Part shown: positions 1-9,803 of the stretch, piece by piece | How positions within the stretch are numbered: the stretch's first letter is position 1 | How the letters are laid out: each line of letters opens with the position of its first letter | Assembly (NCBI GenBank): GCA_963575745.1 | Contig: CAUYUJ010002102.1 | Location: forward strand, 146,501 to 210,500 | DNA from: Prorocentrum cordatum | Lineage: Eukaryota > Sar > Dinophyceae > Prorocentrales > Prorocentraceae | Direction: 5' to 3' | DNA: 64,000 nucleotides | Translations under genes and position numbers: made by a program | The notes under the pieces: model-generated | Database searches by the model: none | Seen by the model: only the letters and a program-made list of their open reading frames with translations | Told to the model about the DNA's origin: nothing

Positions 1-2290
1 GCGGGCGCGCGCGAGCGGGCGCGCGCAGGAGCGCCCTCGGAGCGCGCCGCACGCGAGCGGGCGCGCGCGAGAGCGCCCTCGGGGCGCGCCGGGAGGGCGC
101 GGCGTGCGAGCGGGCGCGCGCGGGGGGGCCCTCAGGCCGCGCCAGAACGCGCCGCGTGCAAGTGGGCGCGCAGATGCGCCCTCGGGGCGCGCCAGAGAGA
201 GCCGCGCGCGCGCGGGCGCGCGCGAGAGCGCCCCCGAGGCGCGGCAATCCGATCCCGCGCGCTCGGCGAGCGCTCGATCGCGCGCGGTGTGATTCCTCGC
301 GCGGCGTCGGCAGCGATCTCGGGCGCGCGATGTTCGCATGGCGGTCGGCGTGCAGCGCCGAGCGGGATGGCGCCTCGTCGCGCGGCTGGTGACGCGCGAA
401 AGCGCGCGGGGGCCCTGCGGCGGCGTCGCGGCCGCGTCGCAGCCGCAAGCTGCCGCCGGGCAGCCGCCGAGCTGGGCGGGGGGGGCTGCGCGAGAAGACG
501 TCGGCTGCGGCCGCGTTGTTCGCGCTGGGGTCGGCGCGCCGCGCCGGGCAACTTCCTTGTTCTCCCGTCTAGCGCTCGCGCGCGCAGGGGGCGATTCGCG
601 CGTCGGTCACGTCGGCCGCGCGCGATGCGGCGTTGCGTTTGGGTCGGCGCGCGGCGCTGGCCCCATCTCTCGAGCTGAGATCGGCGCGTGGAAATGTGAC
701 GGCCGAAGTCGCCGCGCAAGCGCCGCGCCGGGCGCGGAAGGGCTACGCGAGAAGATAAGAGCGGAGAGCGCCGCGCGCGAGCGGCGTGCAGACGCGCCCT
801 CGGGGCGCGCGCGGCGAGCGCGGAGCCCTCGGGGCGCGCCAGACTGCGCCGCGCGCGAGCGGGCGCGCGCGAGAAGGCCCGCGGGGCGCGCCGCGCGCCA
901 GATTGCGCCGCGCGGGTGGGGCGGGGCGGGGTGGGTGGGGTGGGGTGGGGTGGGGGGGGCTCGCGAGAGCCCGAGCGCGCGCGCGCGGGGGCGCCCTCGC
1001 GGCGCGCCAGGGTGCGCCGCGGCGCGCGGGCGGGCGCGCAGGGGGGCGCTCCCGGGCTCGCCAGAACCGCCCCGCGCGCAGGGGGCGCGCGGGGGCGGCC
1101 CCGCGCCGAAGAGCGCCGCGAGCGAGCGGGCGCGCGCGCGGCGAAAGAGCCCGCGGGGCGCGCCAAAGCGCGCCGCGCGCGTGCAATCACCCGCGGGGGC
1201 GCGGGAGAGCCCGCGGGGCGCGCCAGAGCGCGCCGCGCGCGAGCGGGCGCGCGCGGGGGCGCGCCTGCGAGAGCAGCGCGCGAGCGGGCGCGCGCGGGGG
1301 CGCCCCCGGGGCGCGCCAGACTGCGCCGCGAGCGAGCGGGCGCGCGCGGAAGTCCTTTCGGGGCGCCCCAGAAGTGGTGCGCGACGCGACGTGCGGGGGC
1401 GCCCTCGGGGCGCGCCAGAATGCGCCGCGCGCGAGCGGGCGCGTGCGGAAAGCGCCTTCAGGGCGCGCCAGTGCGCGCCGCGCGCGAGCGGGCGCGCGCG
1501 AGCGGGCGTGCGCAGGAGCGCATTCGGAGCGCGCCGTGCGCGAGCAGGCGCGCGCGAGAGCGCCCTCAGGGCGCGCCGGGAAGTGGGCGCCGCGTGCTAT
1601 AGCGGGCGCGCGCGGGAGAGCCCTCCGGACGTGCTAGAACGCGCCGCGTGCAAGTGGGCGCGCACATGCGCCCTCGGGGCGCGCCAGAGAGAGCCGCGCG
1701 CGCGGGCGCGCGCGAGAGCGCCCCCGAGGCGCGGCAATCCGATCCCGCGCGCGCTCGGCGAGCGCTCGAACGCGCGCGGTGTGATTCCTCGCGCGGCGTC
1801 GGCAGCGATCTCGGGAGCGCGATGTTCGCGTGGCGGTCGGCGCGCTGGGGTCGGCGCGCGGCGCCAATCCCGCATCTCGCGCCGAGGTCTGCGGATGAAA
1901 CGACGTCAGTTGAAGCCGCCGCGGAGACGCCGCGCGGGGCGCGCGGGGGGGCGCGCGAGAGGACGTCGGCAGAGAGCGCCGCGCAGACGCGCCCTCGGGG
2001 CGCGCCAGAATGCGCGGCGCGCGAGCGGCCGGCGCGCGCGGAACCGCCTTCGGGGGGGGGGCGCCAGAATGCGCCGCGCGCGAGCGGGCGCGCGCGCGAG
2101 CGCCCGCAGGGCGCGCCGATGACTGCCGCGCGCGAGCGGTCGCGCGCGAAAGCGCTCTCGGGGCGCGCCAGAGCGCGCCGCGCGGAGGCGGGCGCGCGCG
2201 AGAGAGCGCCCTCAGAGCGCGCCCTTCACTGCCGCGTGCGAGCGGGCGCGCGCGAGAGCGCTTTCGGGGCGTGCCAGAGTGTCATGCCCC
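1..2290. repeat. GC-rich ~52-bp minisatellite, island 1
   Basis: The block is built from degenerate ~50-54 bp units of the form GCGCGCCAGA..GCGCCGCGCG..GAGCGGGCGCGCG..GCCCTCGGG. Stop codons are rare because the DNA is almost all G and C, so long Ala/Arg-rich frames run open on both strands (for example 338-2122 + and 132-1190 -). These have repeat-driven composition and no domain, so I call no gene. The unit runs off the left edge. Confidence 0.85.
1640..1842. repeat. ~200-bp direct duplication of 149-350 inside the minisatellite
   Basis: The segment from the 'GCGTGCAAGTGGGCGCGCA' start to 'TTCGC.TGGCGGTCGGCG' is nearly identical at 149-350 and 1640-1842. It includes a less repetitive stretch (GGCAATCCGATCCCGCGCG and GTGTGATTCCTCGCG). 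This is a higher-order duplication within the satellite about 1.49 kb apart. Confidence 0.8.
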
Positions 2291-3607
2291 CGGCGCCCAA
2301 CAGACGATTTTGAAGTCGAATCGTTGGCGCGAGAAGGATTGCTTGCATTCGTGAGAAGCGCGTTCACCTAAACGTCGCACATTCGGCGTCCCGCAAGACA
2401 CGGCCGTCTACGCGTTCGTGTCGACTATTCGTCGAGATCATCGGCAGGCGCCCAGGTCGGGCCCCCTGCCCCATGCATGTTGCAGGGACTTGAGGGCCAA
2501 CGGGAGGGGCCAGGCCCCCCCCCATGCCCTATGAGGGTGATGCGCATGTAGCTTCGTTGTTTTTTGAGGTTTGACATTTCATAGGTTCACAAAGAGGAGG
2601 TTCTTTCATGTATACATGGGTCCGAGGGTGAACACTTGAGGTTTTGATGCTTGACATGTTGCAATTGTCTGAAGTTCTCAAACTCTTGGATGTACAGTAT
2701 GTGCTTGGTCCAATAGGTCAAACTGACCGTGCTCTTATTCCAGAGAGACACATATGTCATGTGTTCAAACTTCCAGTGTCTTCTAAATTGCCAAGCATGG
2801 CAAAACTGCTTCAACCGCGAAAACACGCCACAGCAGTTTGCCATTTCGAACAGTGTAAGTTTGAAGCGTGAACGATTGATCGTATTTGTAGTTTGAGCGT
2901 TTGAAGGTTTGACCATGCCAGCGCGGTGTACAAAGACACATGGGGAACCGACGAACGTTTGTATGTATAATAATTGTTGTAAGTTTTTTTTTAACCGGGG
3001 GCGTTCGCGAGTCTGTCAATCGTGTTTTGCGAAATGCAGGTATGCTCACATGTTTTGGAATATTTGTCGCTGCGGCCAGAGGGCGTCTAGGAGAGCGGAG
3101 AAGAGGGAACTCGGTAAAACACCATAGTTGCGCAATCTCATCATTTGTTGTTGACCCGGAACTGCTTTCAGAGTTTCAAACATGGTTTCTGGATGCGCGC
3201 AGGCGGCGGAGGATGTGGGATTGGTAGGTTCCCCATAATCCGTAGTTGCGATGCGATTTTCTTGTGTGTTTTGAAACAGAGAAAGCGTTTCTAGGTTTTT
3301 ACAAATGTTCCTTTGGGCTTGTGCAGGGCGAGGGAGGGGGAGCAGGAACGGCTGGCGGAAAATCGCAACTATATCGCAACTGTTCGTCATGTGTGCAGAG
3401 CGTCGTCATGGTCCTTCTCACTTTGCCCATCGCTAGGATCCCCCGTGAACCTCTCCGTGGCCCGGGCCTCCAGGTGCTTCGTCGTCCGTCTCCGCGCGTC
3501 TCCAGCAACGATTTTTAAAGAGTGCCCCTGTAATTAAGCAGTGTGACGGGCATTTCTGGTTTCTACACTGAGGGGGATCTGCCTTCGCGCTCAGTCCCCG
3601 GGGAGCG
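2291..3607. other. Lower-GC, apparently single-copy stretch; no gene recognised
   Basis: Base composition drops sharply here compared with the flanking satellite and no internal repeat is evident. Small open frames exist (2644-2871 +, 75 codons; 2940-3227 +, 95; 3246-3518 +, 90; 2587-2916 -, 109). None has a recognisable domain, a convincing pyrimidine-AG acceptor just upstream or a second copy to test conservation against. A diverged spliced gene cannot be excluded from sequence alone. Confidence 0.5.
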
Positions 3608-4176
3608 GGCTATCCGACGACGAACGTTGGTACGACGACGCCGACGAGCGTTGCAACGACGACGACGACCAGTACGACGACCACGACGGCGACGAGTGTC
3701 TCGGCGAGGACGGGTACGAGCGTTGCGATCGCAACGGCGACGACGGTGACGACGATATTGACGAACACTGCGGCGGCGGCGGTGACGATCGCTGCGACGG
3801 CGACGGTGACGAATTTTAAACCGACGAAGACGAGCGTTACGACGGCGACGGCAGCGACGAGCATTGCCGAGACGATGGCGAGCGTGCCGACGACCGCGGC
3901 GACGCGGAGCGTTGCGATGACGGCTCCGTTGAGTTTCACGACGACGACGATGAGCGTTTCGGCGACGACAGCAACGAACGTTGCGACGACGACGCCGACG
4001 GGCGTTACGACGACGACGGCGACGAGTGCTACGGCGACCAAGGCGGCGACCGCCACGAGGGCGATGGCGAGCGTTGTGACGACGGCGGCGAGCATTCCAA
4101 CGACAAGAGCGACGGGCGTTCTGACGATGACGAACATTACGGCGGCGACGACGGCCACGGTCGCTTGGTGCGTTGA
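3608..4176. repeat. 24-bp (GAC-rich) minisatellite with acidic octapeptide frame
   Basis: Degenerate 24-bp units contain GAGCGTTGC/TAC/TTC followed by GAC triplets. In the + frame containing 3616 they read as an eight-residue repeat of the type E-R-(C/Y/F)-D-D-D-x-D. The frame is open except for one TAA at 3817-3819, then open again to a TGA at 4174-4176. The other strand gives Arg/Asn-rich frames. No start codon, acceptor or flanking domain identifies a gene, so I annotate a repeat. Confidence 0.7.
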
Positions 4177-4544
4177 ATGGCGGTTGTGGTTTAGCGGCGC
4201 ATTCGTTTTTGGAGCTGTCACCGACAGCATGATATGGGTGGAACTGTTCGGAGGAACGGCTGGCGGAATGAGGATGATGATGAGCATGTGTTGATGGTGG
4301 TGTTTCAGAGTCCCCTGGGCCTTCCCCTGAGAAGCATAAAAGCCAACCACGATTTTGCACACGATTTTGCAATACGATTTTTTGGGGCGACTTGCCTGAG
4401 ACACCTCCACGAAATTTTTGTTTGCCAGAATTGTATTTGAAATCGTTTCGGATCGGGCGCCAGATTCTAACGCAAATCGTTCTCTCTAGGCGTAGGGTCT
4501 CATTTCGAAATCGTGCTGGCGGCTCGCGGACCCCGCATTCAGAA
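4177..4544. other. Intergenic, nothing recognised
   Basis: Mixed-composition DNA with several short ACGATTTTGCA-like and AAATCGT words that become a proper tandem repeat just downstream. No ORF with recognisable content and no RNA gene seen. Confidence 0.5.
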
Positions 4545-4657
4545 TCGTAGGGGCGGATCCTGAAAATCGTAGCCAAAATCGTCGTGGGGTAGTTTGAAAA
4601 TCGTAGGGGCGGGTGTTCAAAATCGTAGCCAGAACCGTCGGGGCGGAGGTTGAAAAT
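4545..4657. repeat. 56-bp tandem repeat, two copies
   Basis: Two successive ~56-bp copies each start AATCGTAGGGGCGG and contain AAAATCGTAGCC. They follow looser AAATCGT words in the preceding 300 bp. Confidence 0.75.
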
Positions 4658-4843
4658 CGGAGTAATGATGTTGATGAAAGGCCGTGCCTTTCCGGCCTTG
4701 AGGCTGGAAAAGTTTAGCTTCAAGTACCCTGCTTTGAGGCCTGAGATTTTTCGCCTGAAATGTCCGGCCTCGCTGCCGGAGCGGTCCAACCCCAGGGCCT
4801 TATCTTGTCATGGAGCGGTCAGTCCATGCATATAGTGCCGTGG

Positions 4844-5110
4844 GGTAGCTCCAAGAAGACTCCAAGAAGGCCTAAGAGGATCCCGAGAGGGCTCCGGGAG
4901 GGCCCCAGAGGCCCCAAGACACGCCCTTGGAGGCTTTAGACGCTCCTAGAGTCCCCCCGCGGTAGAGGATTTTAAACGGACGTTTGAGATACTCTACGGC
5001 GGGGGCCCCAAGAGGGCGCCAGGAGTGCCCCAGGAGAGCTTCAGGATGGCCATAAGATGGCCCCAAGAGAGCTCTAAGAGGGCCCCAGAGGCCCCAAGAG
5101 AGGCCCAAGA
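4844..5110. repeat. Short CCAAGAGGGCCCC-type tandem repeat
   Basis: The ~12-15 bp words CCAAGAGGGC, GGCCCCAGAGGCCCC and CCAAGAAGG are repeated. They are the reverse complement of the GGGGCTCTCTTGGGGCC words found in every spacer of the array downstream, so the same sequence family lies here in the opposite orientation. Confidence 0.7.
4954..5005. other. Imperfect hairpin, 14-bp arms
   Basis: CCCCCGCGGTAGAG at 4954-4967 pairs with CTCTACGGCGGGGG at 4992-5005 (13 of 14), with a 24-nt AT-richer loop. It sits inside the CCAAGAGGGCC repeat. Confidence 0.7.
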
Positions 5111-5128
5111 GGGCCTCGAATGGCACCC

Positions 5129-5346
5129 AAAAGCAGTGAAAGTGAAGTCACGCGAACGCCCTTTCGCGTGATTTAACTTTCACTTCCATTGGGGGCCTCC
5201 GGGGGTTCTCTTGGACCCCCACAGGCGTTCCTAACGGCCCCAGAAAGGCCAAAAAGAGCCCCGGGAAAATACCAACCGGCCCCCAAGAGGAATGTAATTT
5301 ATGTCACGCGAAAGGGCGCTCGCGTGTCTTCACTTTCACTGCTTTT
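5129..5346. other. Nested hairpin plus 43-bp inverted repeat
   Basis: 5135-5156 and 5163-5184 form a 22-bp stem (20 of 22 pairs) with a 6-nt loop. The same 43-nt segment (5129-5171) recurs inverted at 5304-5346 with about two mismatches. The whole is a palindrome-prone structure around a 132-bp centre, with CCAAGAGGGCC-type repeats to its left and the complementary words to its right. It could be a remnant of a foldback or MITE-like element. No coding sequence lies within it. Confidence 0.65.
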
Positions 5347-5399
5347 GGAGGCCCTTCAGGGCCCTCTTAGAGCCCTCTTGGGCCTTGCTTATTTGGCCT

Positions 5400-6509
5400 T
5401 GTGCGCCGCAATCGTGCGGCAGCTTCCTGGTGATATGCGTCTGCGCTTCGCAATCGCGACGCGATTCCGAGGAAATGCGAAGTTCCACTGCCTGTACGCG
5501 AGCATAGCGATCGCGCGAAATAGTTTCATCAAACAGTGCTGGCACTTTTTGCATTGCGTATTTCTGATATGTGGTGTAATACAAGCAAGCCAGATTTCGA
5601 TACATGCGTAGATAGCGCTTGAAACAACGAACTTCGACTCCGACCGCGCCAACACGCAGGCAGCTGTAGTGAGGCGAGCCCCAGGCGGTACTGAAGAAGG
5701 CTTCGAAGGGCCCCCCCTGGGGCCTCGCCGAGGCCCCTCATACAGATCTAGAGAGCCCAAGAGAGCTTCAAGAGAGCCCGAGAGAGCCCAGATACGCCTT
5801 CCCACCGTCCCTCGCTTGTCTCCCAGTCTCCTGTCATTCGCTCCCTCCGCTCCTTTTCCGCGCCTTCCTCCCATCCTCTTCACTCTCGTTCATTATGCTC
5901 CCGTTTTCTTCCCCTGCGGCGGATGGGGGTGGGAGGAGGGCGGGGGTAACTGCAACGTGTGTCCCCGCCGACGCGGAGCATGTGCAGGTAGTTCCCGTGG
6001 TTGGGGCGCTCCTGGCGGGCGATCGCCCTCCTCGTCGTCTTCTGTTTTGCGAGCGTTCTTTGCATATAGCGTGGACACACTAAATAAAACAAACTCCATA
6101 TATTCAGCCGCTCAGCGAAACCAATTAGGATAAATTGCAGGTCCAGCCACACGCAGGTTCGATTCGATGATTATATGGGTCACAATCCAATATTTGTGTT
6201 CGCGGCTGCTGTGTCAAGGTGCGTTAAATTCGTCGTTTCGGGCGTTGACCCCCGGGGGTGTGCAAATCGCCCGTTCCTGCAGGGAGCGCGCCAGAATGTT
6301 ATCAGACCTCTTCGGGCCCCCCTCGTGGCGGTCAGGGTCGCTCCCCCCCCTCTCTCCGCCAACCCCTGCTGCGCCCGCTTCTCCCGTGATTTTCACTACG
6401 ACCCTACTCGCGCCATCGCTTGTGATATGGGGTCGCGATGTGTGTTATAGAACACGTTGACTTTCTGAAAAAAGTGAGTTCGAAATCGTGGCAAGTTCTG
6501 TTGGGGCGC
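5400..6509. other. Intergenic, no gene recognised
   Basis: Non-repetitive to weakly repetitive DNA. 5750-5800 has AGAGAGCCC words and 5810-5890 is pyrimidine-rich. A TTCGATTC word near 6150 resembles a T-loop but has no pairing arms. Open frames (5669-6133 +, 5389-5883 -) show no domain. Confidence 0.45.
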
Positions 6510-7275
6510 CGCGGTGGAAACAGAGTGCGCCGCGCGCAGGCGGGCGCGCGGGGAAGCGCCTCGGGGCGCGCCGAAATGCGCCGCGCGCGAGCGGGGGCGC
6601 GCGGAGGCGCTTTCGCGCCAGGAGGGCGCCGCGAGCGAGCGGGCGCGCGCGAAAGGGCCCGCGGGGTGCGCCAGAGCGCGCCGCGCGCGAGCGGGGGCGC
6701 CCGGGCGCCCCCGCGGGGCGCACTCGAATGCGCGGCGTGCGAGCGGGCACGCGCGGGAGCGCCCTCGGGGCGCGCCCATGAGCGCCGCGCGCGGGCGGGC
6801 GCGCCGCGCAAGAGCGGCCGCGCGTGGATTTTTTTTTTTTTTTTTTTTTTCTTCCAGGGCGCGCCAGATGCGCGCCGCGTGCGAGCGGGCACGTGCGGGG
6901 GCGCCCTCGGGGCGCGCTAGAATGCGCTGCGCGCGAGCGGGCGCGTGCCGAAGCGCCTTCAGGGCGCGCCCATGATCGCCGCGTGCGAGCGGGCGCGCAG
7001 AAGCGCCCTCGCACCAGAGAGAGCTGGGTGCGAGCGGGCACGCGCGAGAGCGTCCTCGGGCGCGCCAGAGTGCGCCGCGTTGGAGCGGGGGCGCGCGGAA
7101 ACGTTATCATCGCACGCCCATGAGCGCCGCGCGCCAGCGAGCGCGCGCGAGGGCGCCCTCGGAGCGCGCTGGACGGCGCCTTGCGCGAGCGGGCACGCTC
7201 GGAACCGCCCTCGGGGCGTGCTTGTGCGCGCCGCGCGTGAGCGGGCTCGCGCGGGAGCGCCCTCGGAGCATTGGG
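6510..7275. repeat. GC-rich ~52-bp minisatellite, island 2, with T22 run
   Basis: This is the same unit family as at 1-2290, here with clear 49-52 bp periods. A run of 22 T at 6829-6850 followed by CTTCCAG interrupts it. Long Ala/Arg frames on both strands are composition artefacts. Confidence 0.85.
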
Positions 7276-7469
7276 CCCAGCGCCGCCCACCACCCTCCGG
7301 AGTCTCCCCATTTTGATTTCACACATTTTTTTGTCAGAAGATCCCCGCGACCACGACTCGCGCCAGAATTTTTTTCCCTTTCTTCATTATGCTACCCACA
7401 AGGCGTAGAAGGCGCAGCGTGGTCCGCCTTCCGCGCCGCTCGGAGGCGGGGGGTCCAATGTCGCCCGCC

Positions 7470-7649
7470 GACGTAGCGCATCCGACACTCCGCTGAACGC
7501 TCTGGCCACTAGTCGCTCGCTGCCTGGCGATTTTCAGGGCCGACGTTCGCTCCGGCGCCGACGTAGTCATTCAGGCACTCCGCTGAACGCTCCGGCCACT
7601 AGTCGCTCGTTGCCTGACGATTGTCAGGACCGACGCTCGCTCCGGGTAG
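7470..7649. repeat. 90-bp tandem duplication
   Basis: Two copies (7470-7559 and 7560-7649) share CACTCCGCTGAACGCTC, CCACTAGTCGCTCG and CGACG.TCGCTCCGG. They are unrelated in sequence to the 90-bp minisatellite at 53.4-55.3 kb. Confidence 0.8.
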
Positions 7650-7706
7650 AGAGAGGGAGAGAGAGAGAGAGATAACGAGAGAGAGAGAGAGTGAGAGAGA
7701 GAGTGA
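7650..7706. repeat. (GA)n microsatellite
   Basis: Interrupted GAGAGA tract at the left edge of the array-related DNA. Confidence 0.9.
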
Positions 7707-7710
7707 AACA

Positions 7711-8335
7711 GACAGCCACCCTGATGCCCCAGAAGCCCACCGGAAACGACAGGGCGAGAAGGCATACATCGCAAAACCACATCCATATGTTGGCGAGATT
7801 TTTGTTTACCGGATTTCCTAGTAAAGATTCGTGCGCATTTGGAGCTGTCTGGTGGAGGTGGTGGCCTTGGGGCCTCCTGGACGCATGTTGGGAGCCACCT
7901 ATGGTTACCTTGCGACATCTTGGAGGCCACCAGCCGCAAGCTGTCTCGTTCACTCCCACCCGCCCTCCCGACACAGACAATACCAAACGAGCCTCAGCGT
8001 ATTCTGCGGTTCCCAGTGGATGGACAGCCATTGGGGACCTATATATAGACGCCAGGCCTGCGACGCGTGCCACGCGCGCCGCGTGCACAAGGTGCGCCCG
8101 GCGACCCAAGGGCCCAGGCATGCCGGGTGTGCTTGGTGCGCCAGATGCGCCATGCGCTCCGCATGCGCCATGTATACATATACATACATATACATACATA
8201 CATACATACATACATGCATACATACATACATACATACATACATCCATGCATGCATACATCCATGCATGCATGCATGCATGCATACATACATACATACATA
8301 CAAACATTTACACATACATATACACATATATTATA

Positions 8336-8384
<49 letters not shown>

Positions 8385-8866
8385 TATGTGGCGCGTGTTC
8401 CACCCGCGCCATGTGTGCCAACGCGCATCGAGCAAATATGTTGGCACCCCACCATCCTTGTCAGAAGCCAAAGCAAACTGGCGGCAGGGTGGCCAAGATG
8501 ATGATGTATGGCATCTGCACTCGCAATCACCTTGCATCAATGTTTGCCAGGGATGGTGTGCCAACGCACCAGACAATATGACGATGCCCCCGTGACCCTC
8601 CCGTAGAAGCAATGCAGCGTCATCGCGGGGCGCCCACGAATGGTCCAAGATGTTGCCGCAGAGTGTATGTTGTATGGCTTATCTTTAACAGGGATAGTGG
8701 TTAGAGGGTGTTGACATGGTTTCGGAGTTGCCGCCAGGGTGGTAGATATGGTTTTAGCGATTCAGGAGCAGCGGCTAACCCTCCCTGATGGGAAGACTGC
8801 TTGGAAGAGCTTTGCCCCTAAACATTATACGCCCACAAGGTTTGTGGGATTCGCGCGCCAAACCAA
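7711..8866. repeat. Divergent left-end spacer of the tandem array
   Basis: Short blocks match the spacer seen before later genes: CCAGAAGCCCA..CGG, GAGAAGGCATACATC, GACATCTTGGAGGCCA, the GCCGCAAG..CACTCCCACCCGC segment and AGACGCCAGG. They are more diverged than between any other two units and are interrupted by the CATA/TA microsatellite. This is probably the oldest edge of the array. Confidence 0.7.
8168..8390. repeat. (CATA)n / (CATG)n / (TA)n microsatellite
   Basis: CATA and CATGCA repeats grade into an uninterrupted TA tract near 8346-8380. Frames across it give His/Thr/Tyr/Ile-rich peptides that are not genes. Confidence 0.95.
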
Positions 8867-9182
8867 CCAATCAGCAAGGTTGTGGTAATTACTGGCAAGT
8901 GCGCGGGATCAGCTGTGGCGCTCTTGAGGTCCAGTGCCCGCTGGGCTGCGCCCTTTCTTCCCTGCCGCGGAAGCCTTCGGGCCAGGGCTTGCTCCTCCAG
9001 CTCCTCCTCTCACCCCCTCGCTCATCCACTCATCTGCTTCCGCAGTTTCTCCTCCTCCCCTGCTCCCCTGCGGCCGTCTTTGCTCAATCCGCTTGTTCGC
9101 CCGAACCGTCGTGCCTCCCCCAACGGGTGCCTTTTCGCTGCCTACCCCTCCTTTCCGCAGAAAGACCGCCCACGCCTGAGCG
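8867..9182 (+). promoter_or_regulatory. Unit 1 upstream region: CCAAT motif and trans-splice acceptor
   Basis: CCAATCAGCAAGGTTGTGG at 8867 is followed by C/T-rich DNA and a pyrimidine tract (9138-9156) ending in CCGCAG at 9155-9160. The mature 5' end would begin at 9161, leaving 22 nt before the ATG. The acceptor role is inferred from family knowledge of dinoflagellate spliced-leader addition. The CCAAT role is unproven. Confidence 0.55.
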
Positions 9183-9803
9183 ATGTCGGCCGGCGTGCCC
9201 ATGGAGCCCCAGCAGGAGATGATGTACGCGGCGCCCGCGGAGCCGCTGCGCATGAACATCTCCCCGGAGATGTTCCAGAAGCTCATGGCCGGGCATCCCG
9301 TGACTGAGGAGGAGATCCACGCGGACGCCGCGGCCATGGGCGGGGCGGCGGCGCCCGTCGTGGAGGCGGCCACGGCGGCGGTCGACGCCGCCGCCGACGC
9401 GGTGGGCGCGAAGAAGAAGTCCAAGAAGGAGAAGAAGAGCAAGGATCGGCGCCGCACAGAAGGGGGTGGGGCGAGGGGGGCGACTGGCTGAGGAGCCAGG
9501 AGGACCCCCTCTTGCCTTTTTGTTCCAGAGGCCGTCTCAGAAGCCTTTCGGAATGGACCGATGCCTTCCAAGAAGCACCTGGCCTTCCTGGGGGTTCGCC
9601 CCCCCCCCAGGGGTCCATCCTGACCAGTTTTTTGAGCTGCGTCCAGCTGTTGCCGTGAGGGCCCCCTGGCAGACCCCGAAAAGGGCGGAACGAGCTCCTC
9701 GTAAGCTCCCCCTCGCCTTTGCCCCCTTCTTCTGCGCGCCGCCAAACAGGACGGGAGCAAGAAGGTCAAGACCAAGTCCGGGAAGAAGAAGGGCTGCTGC
9801 TGA
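9183..9803 (+). CDS. Array gene copy 1: small Lys-rich protein ending Gly-Cys-Cys, one intron
   Basis: Exon 1 is 9183-9443 (87 codons), the intron 9444-9749 (306 bp), exon 2 9750-9803 (17 codons and TGA). The 104-residue product has an acidic/hydrophobic N-terminal part (MNISPEMFQKLMAGHP at 24-39, TEEEI at 41-45), an Ala/Gly/Val-rich stretch (about 46-76) and a tail with 15 Lys among the last 28 residues, ending KKKGCC. I see no signal peptide, membrane segment or known domain, and do not recognise the family. The tail resembles polybasic, lipid-modified membrane anchors such as those of small GTPases; that is inference. The start is the first ATG after the CAG acceptor and is conserved in all copies. 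The donor is AAG|GATCGG, the acceptor a pyrimidine tract ending ACAG|GAC. This copy alone has Leu22 (Gln elsewhere). Without splicing the frame would end at 9491. Confidence 0.75.

Noticed and set aside
338-2122. 594-codon + frame and 352-codon - frame in the left satellite
   Set aside because: Stop codons are rare in near-pure GC DNA. The products are Ala/Arg/Gly repeats following the ~52-bp unit, in several frames at once.
6140-6170. tRNA T-arm-like GGTTCGATTC
   Set aside because: The arms do not pair, and no acceptor, D or anticodon arm is present.
7950-8530. Tyr/Ile/His/Cys-rich frames over the CATA/TA microsatellite
   Set aside because: Pure microsatellite translation.
9523-9620. Possible middle exon starting after TTGTTCCAG in the intron (RPSQKP.. 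frame)
   Set aside because: The start of this stretch is deleted in copies 2, 4 and 13, and the frame is not conserved, so it is treated as intron.
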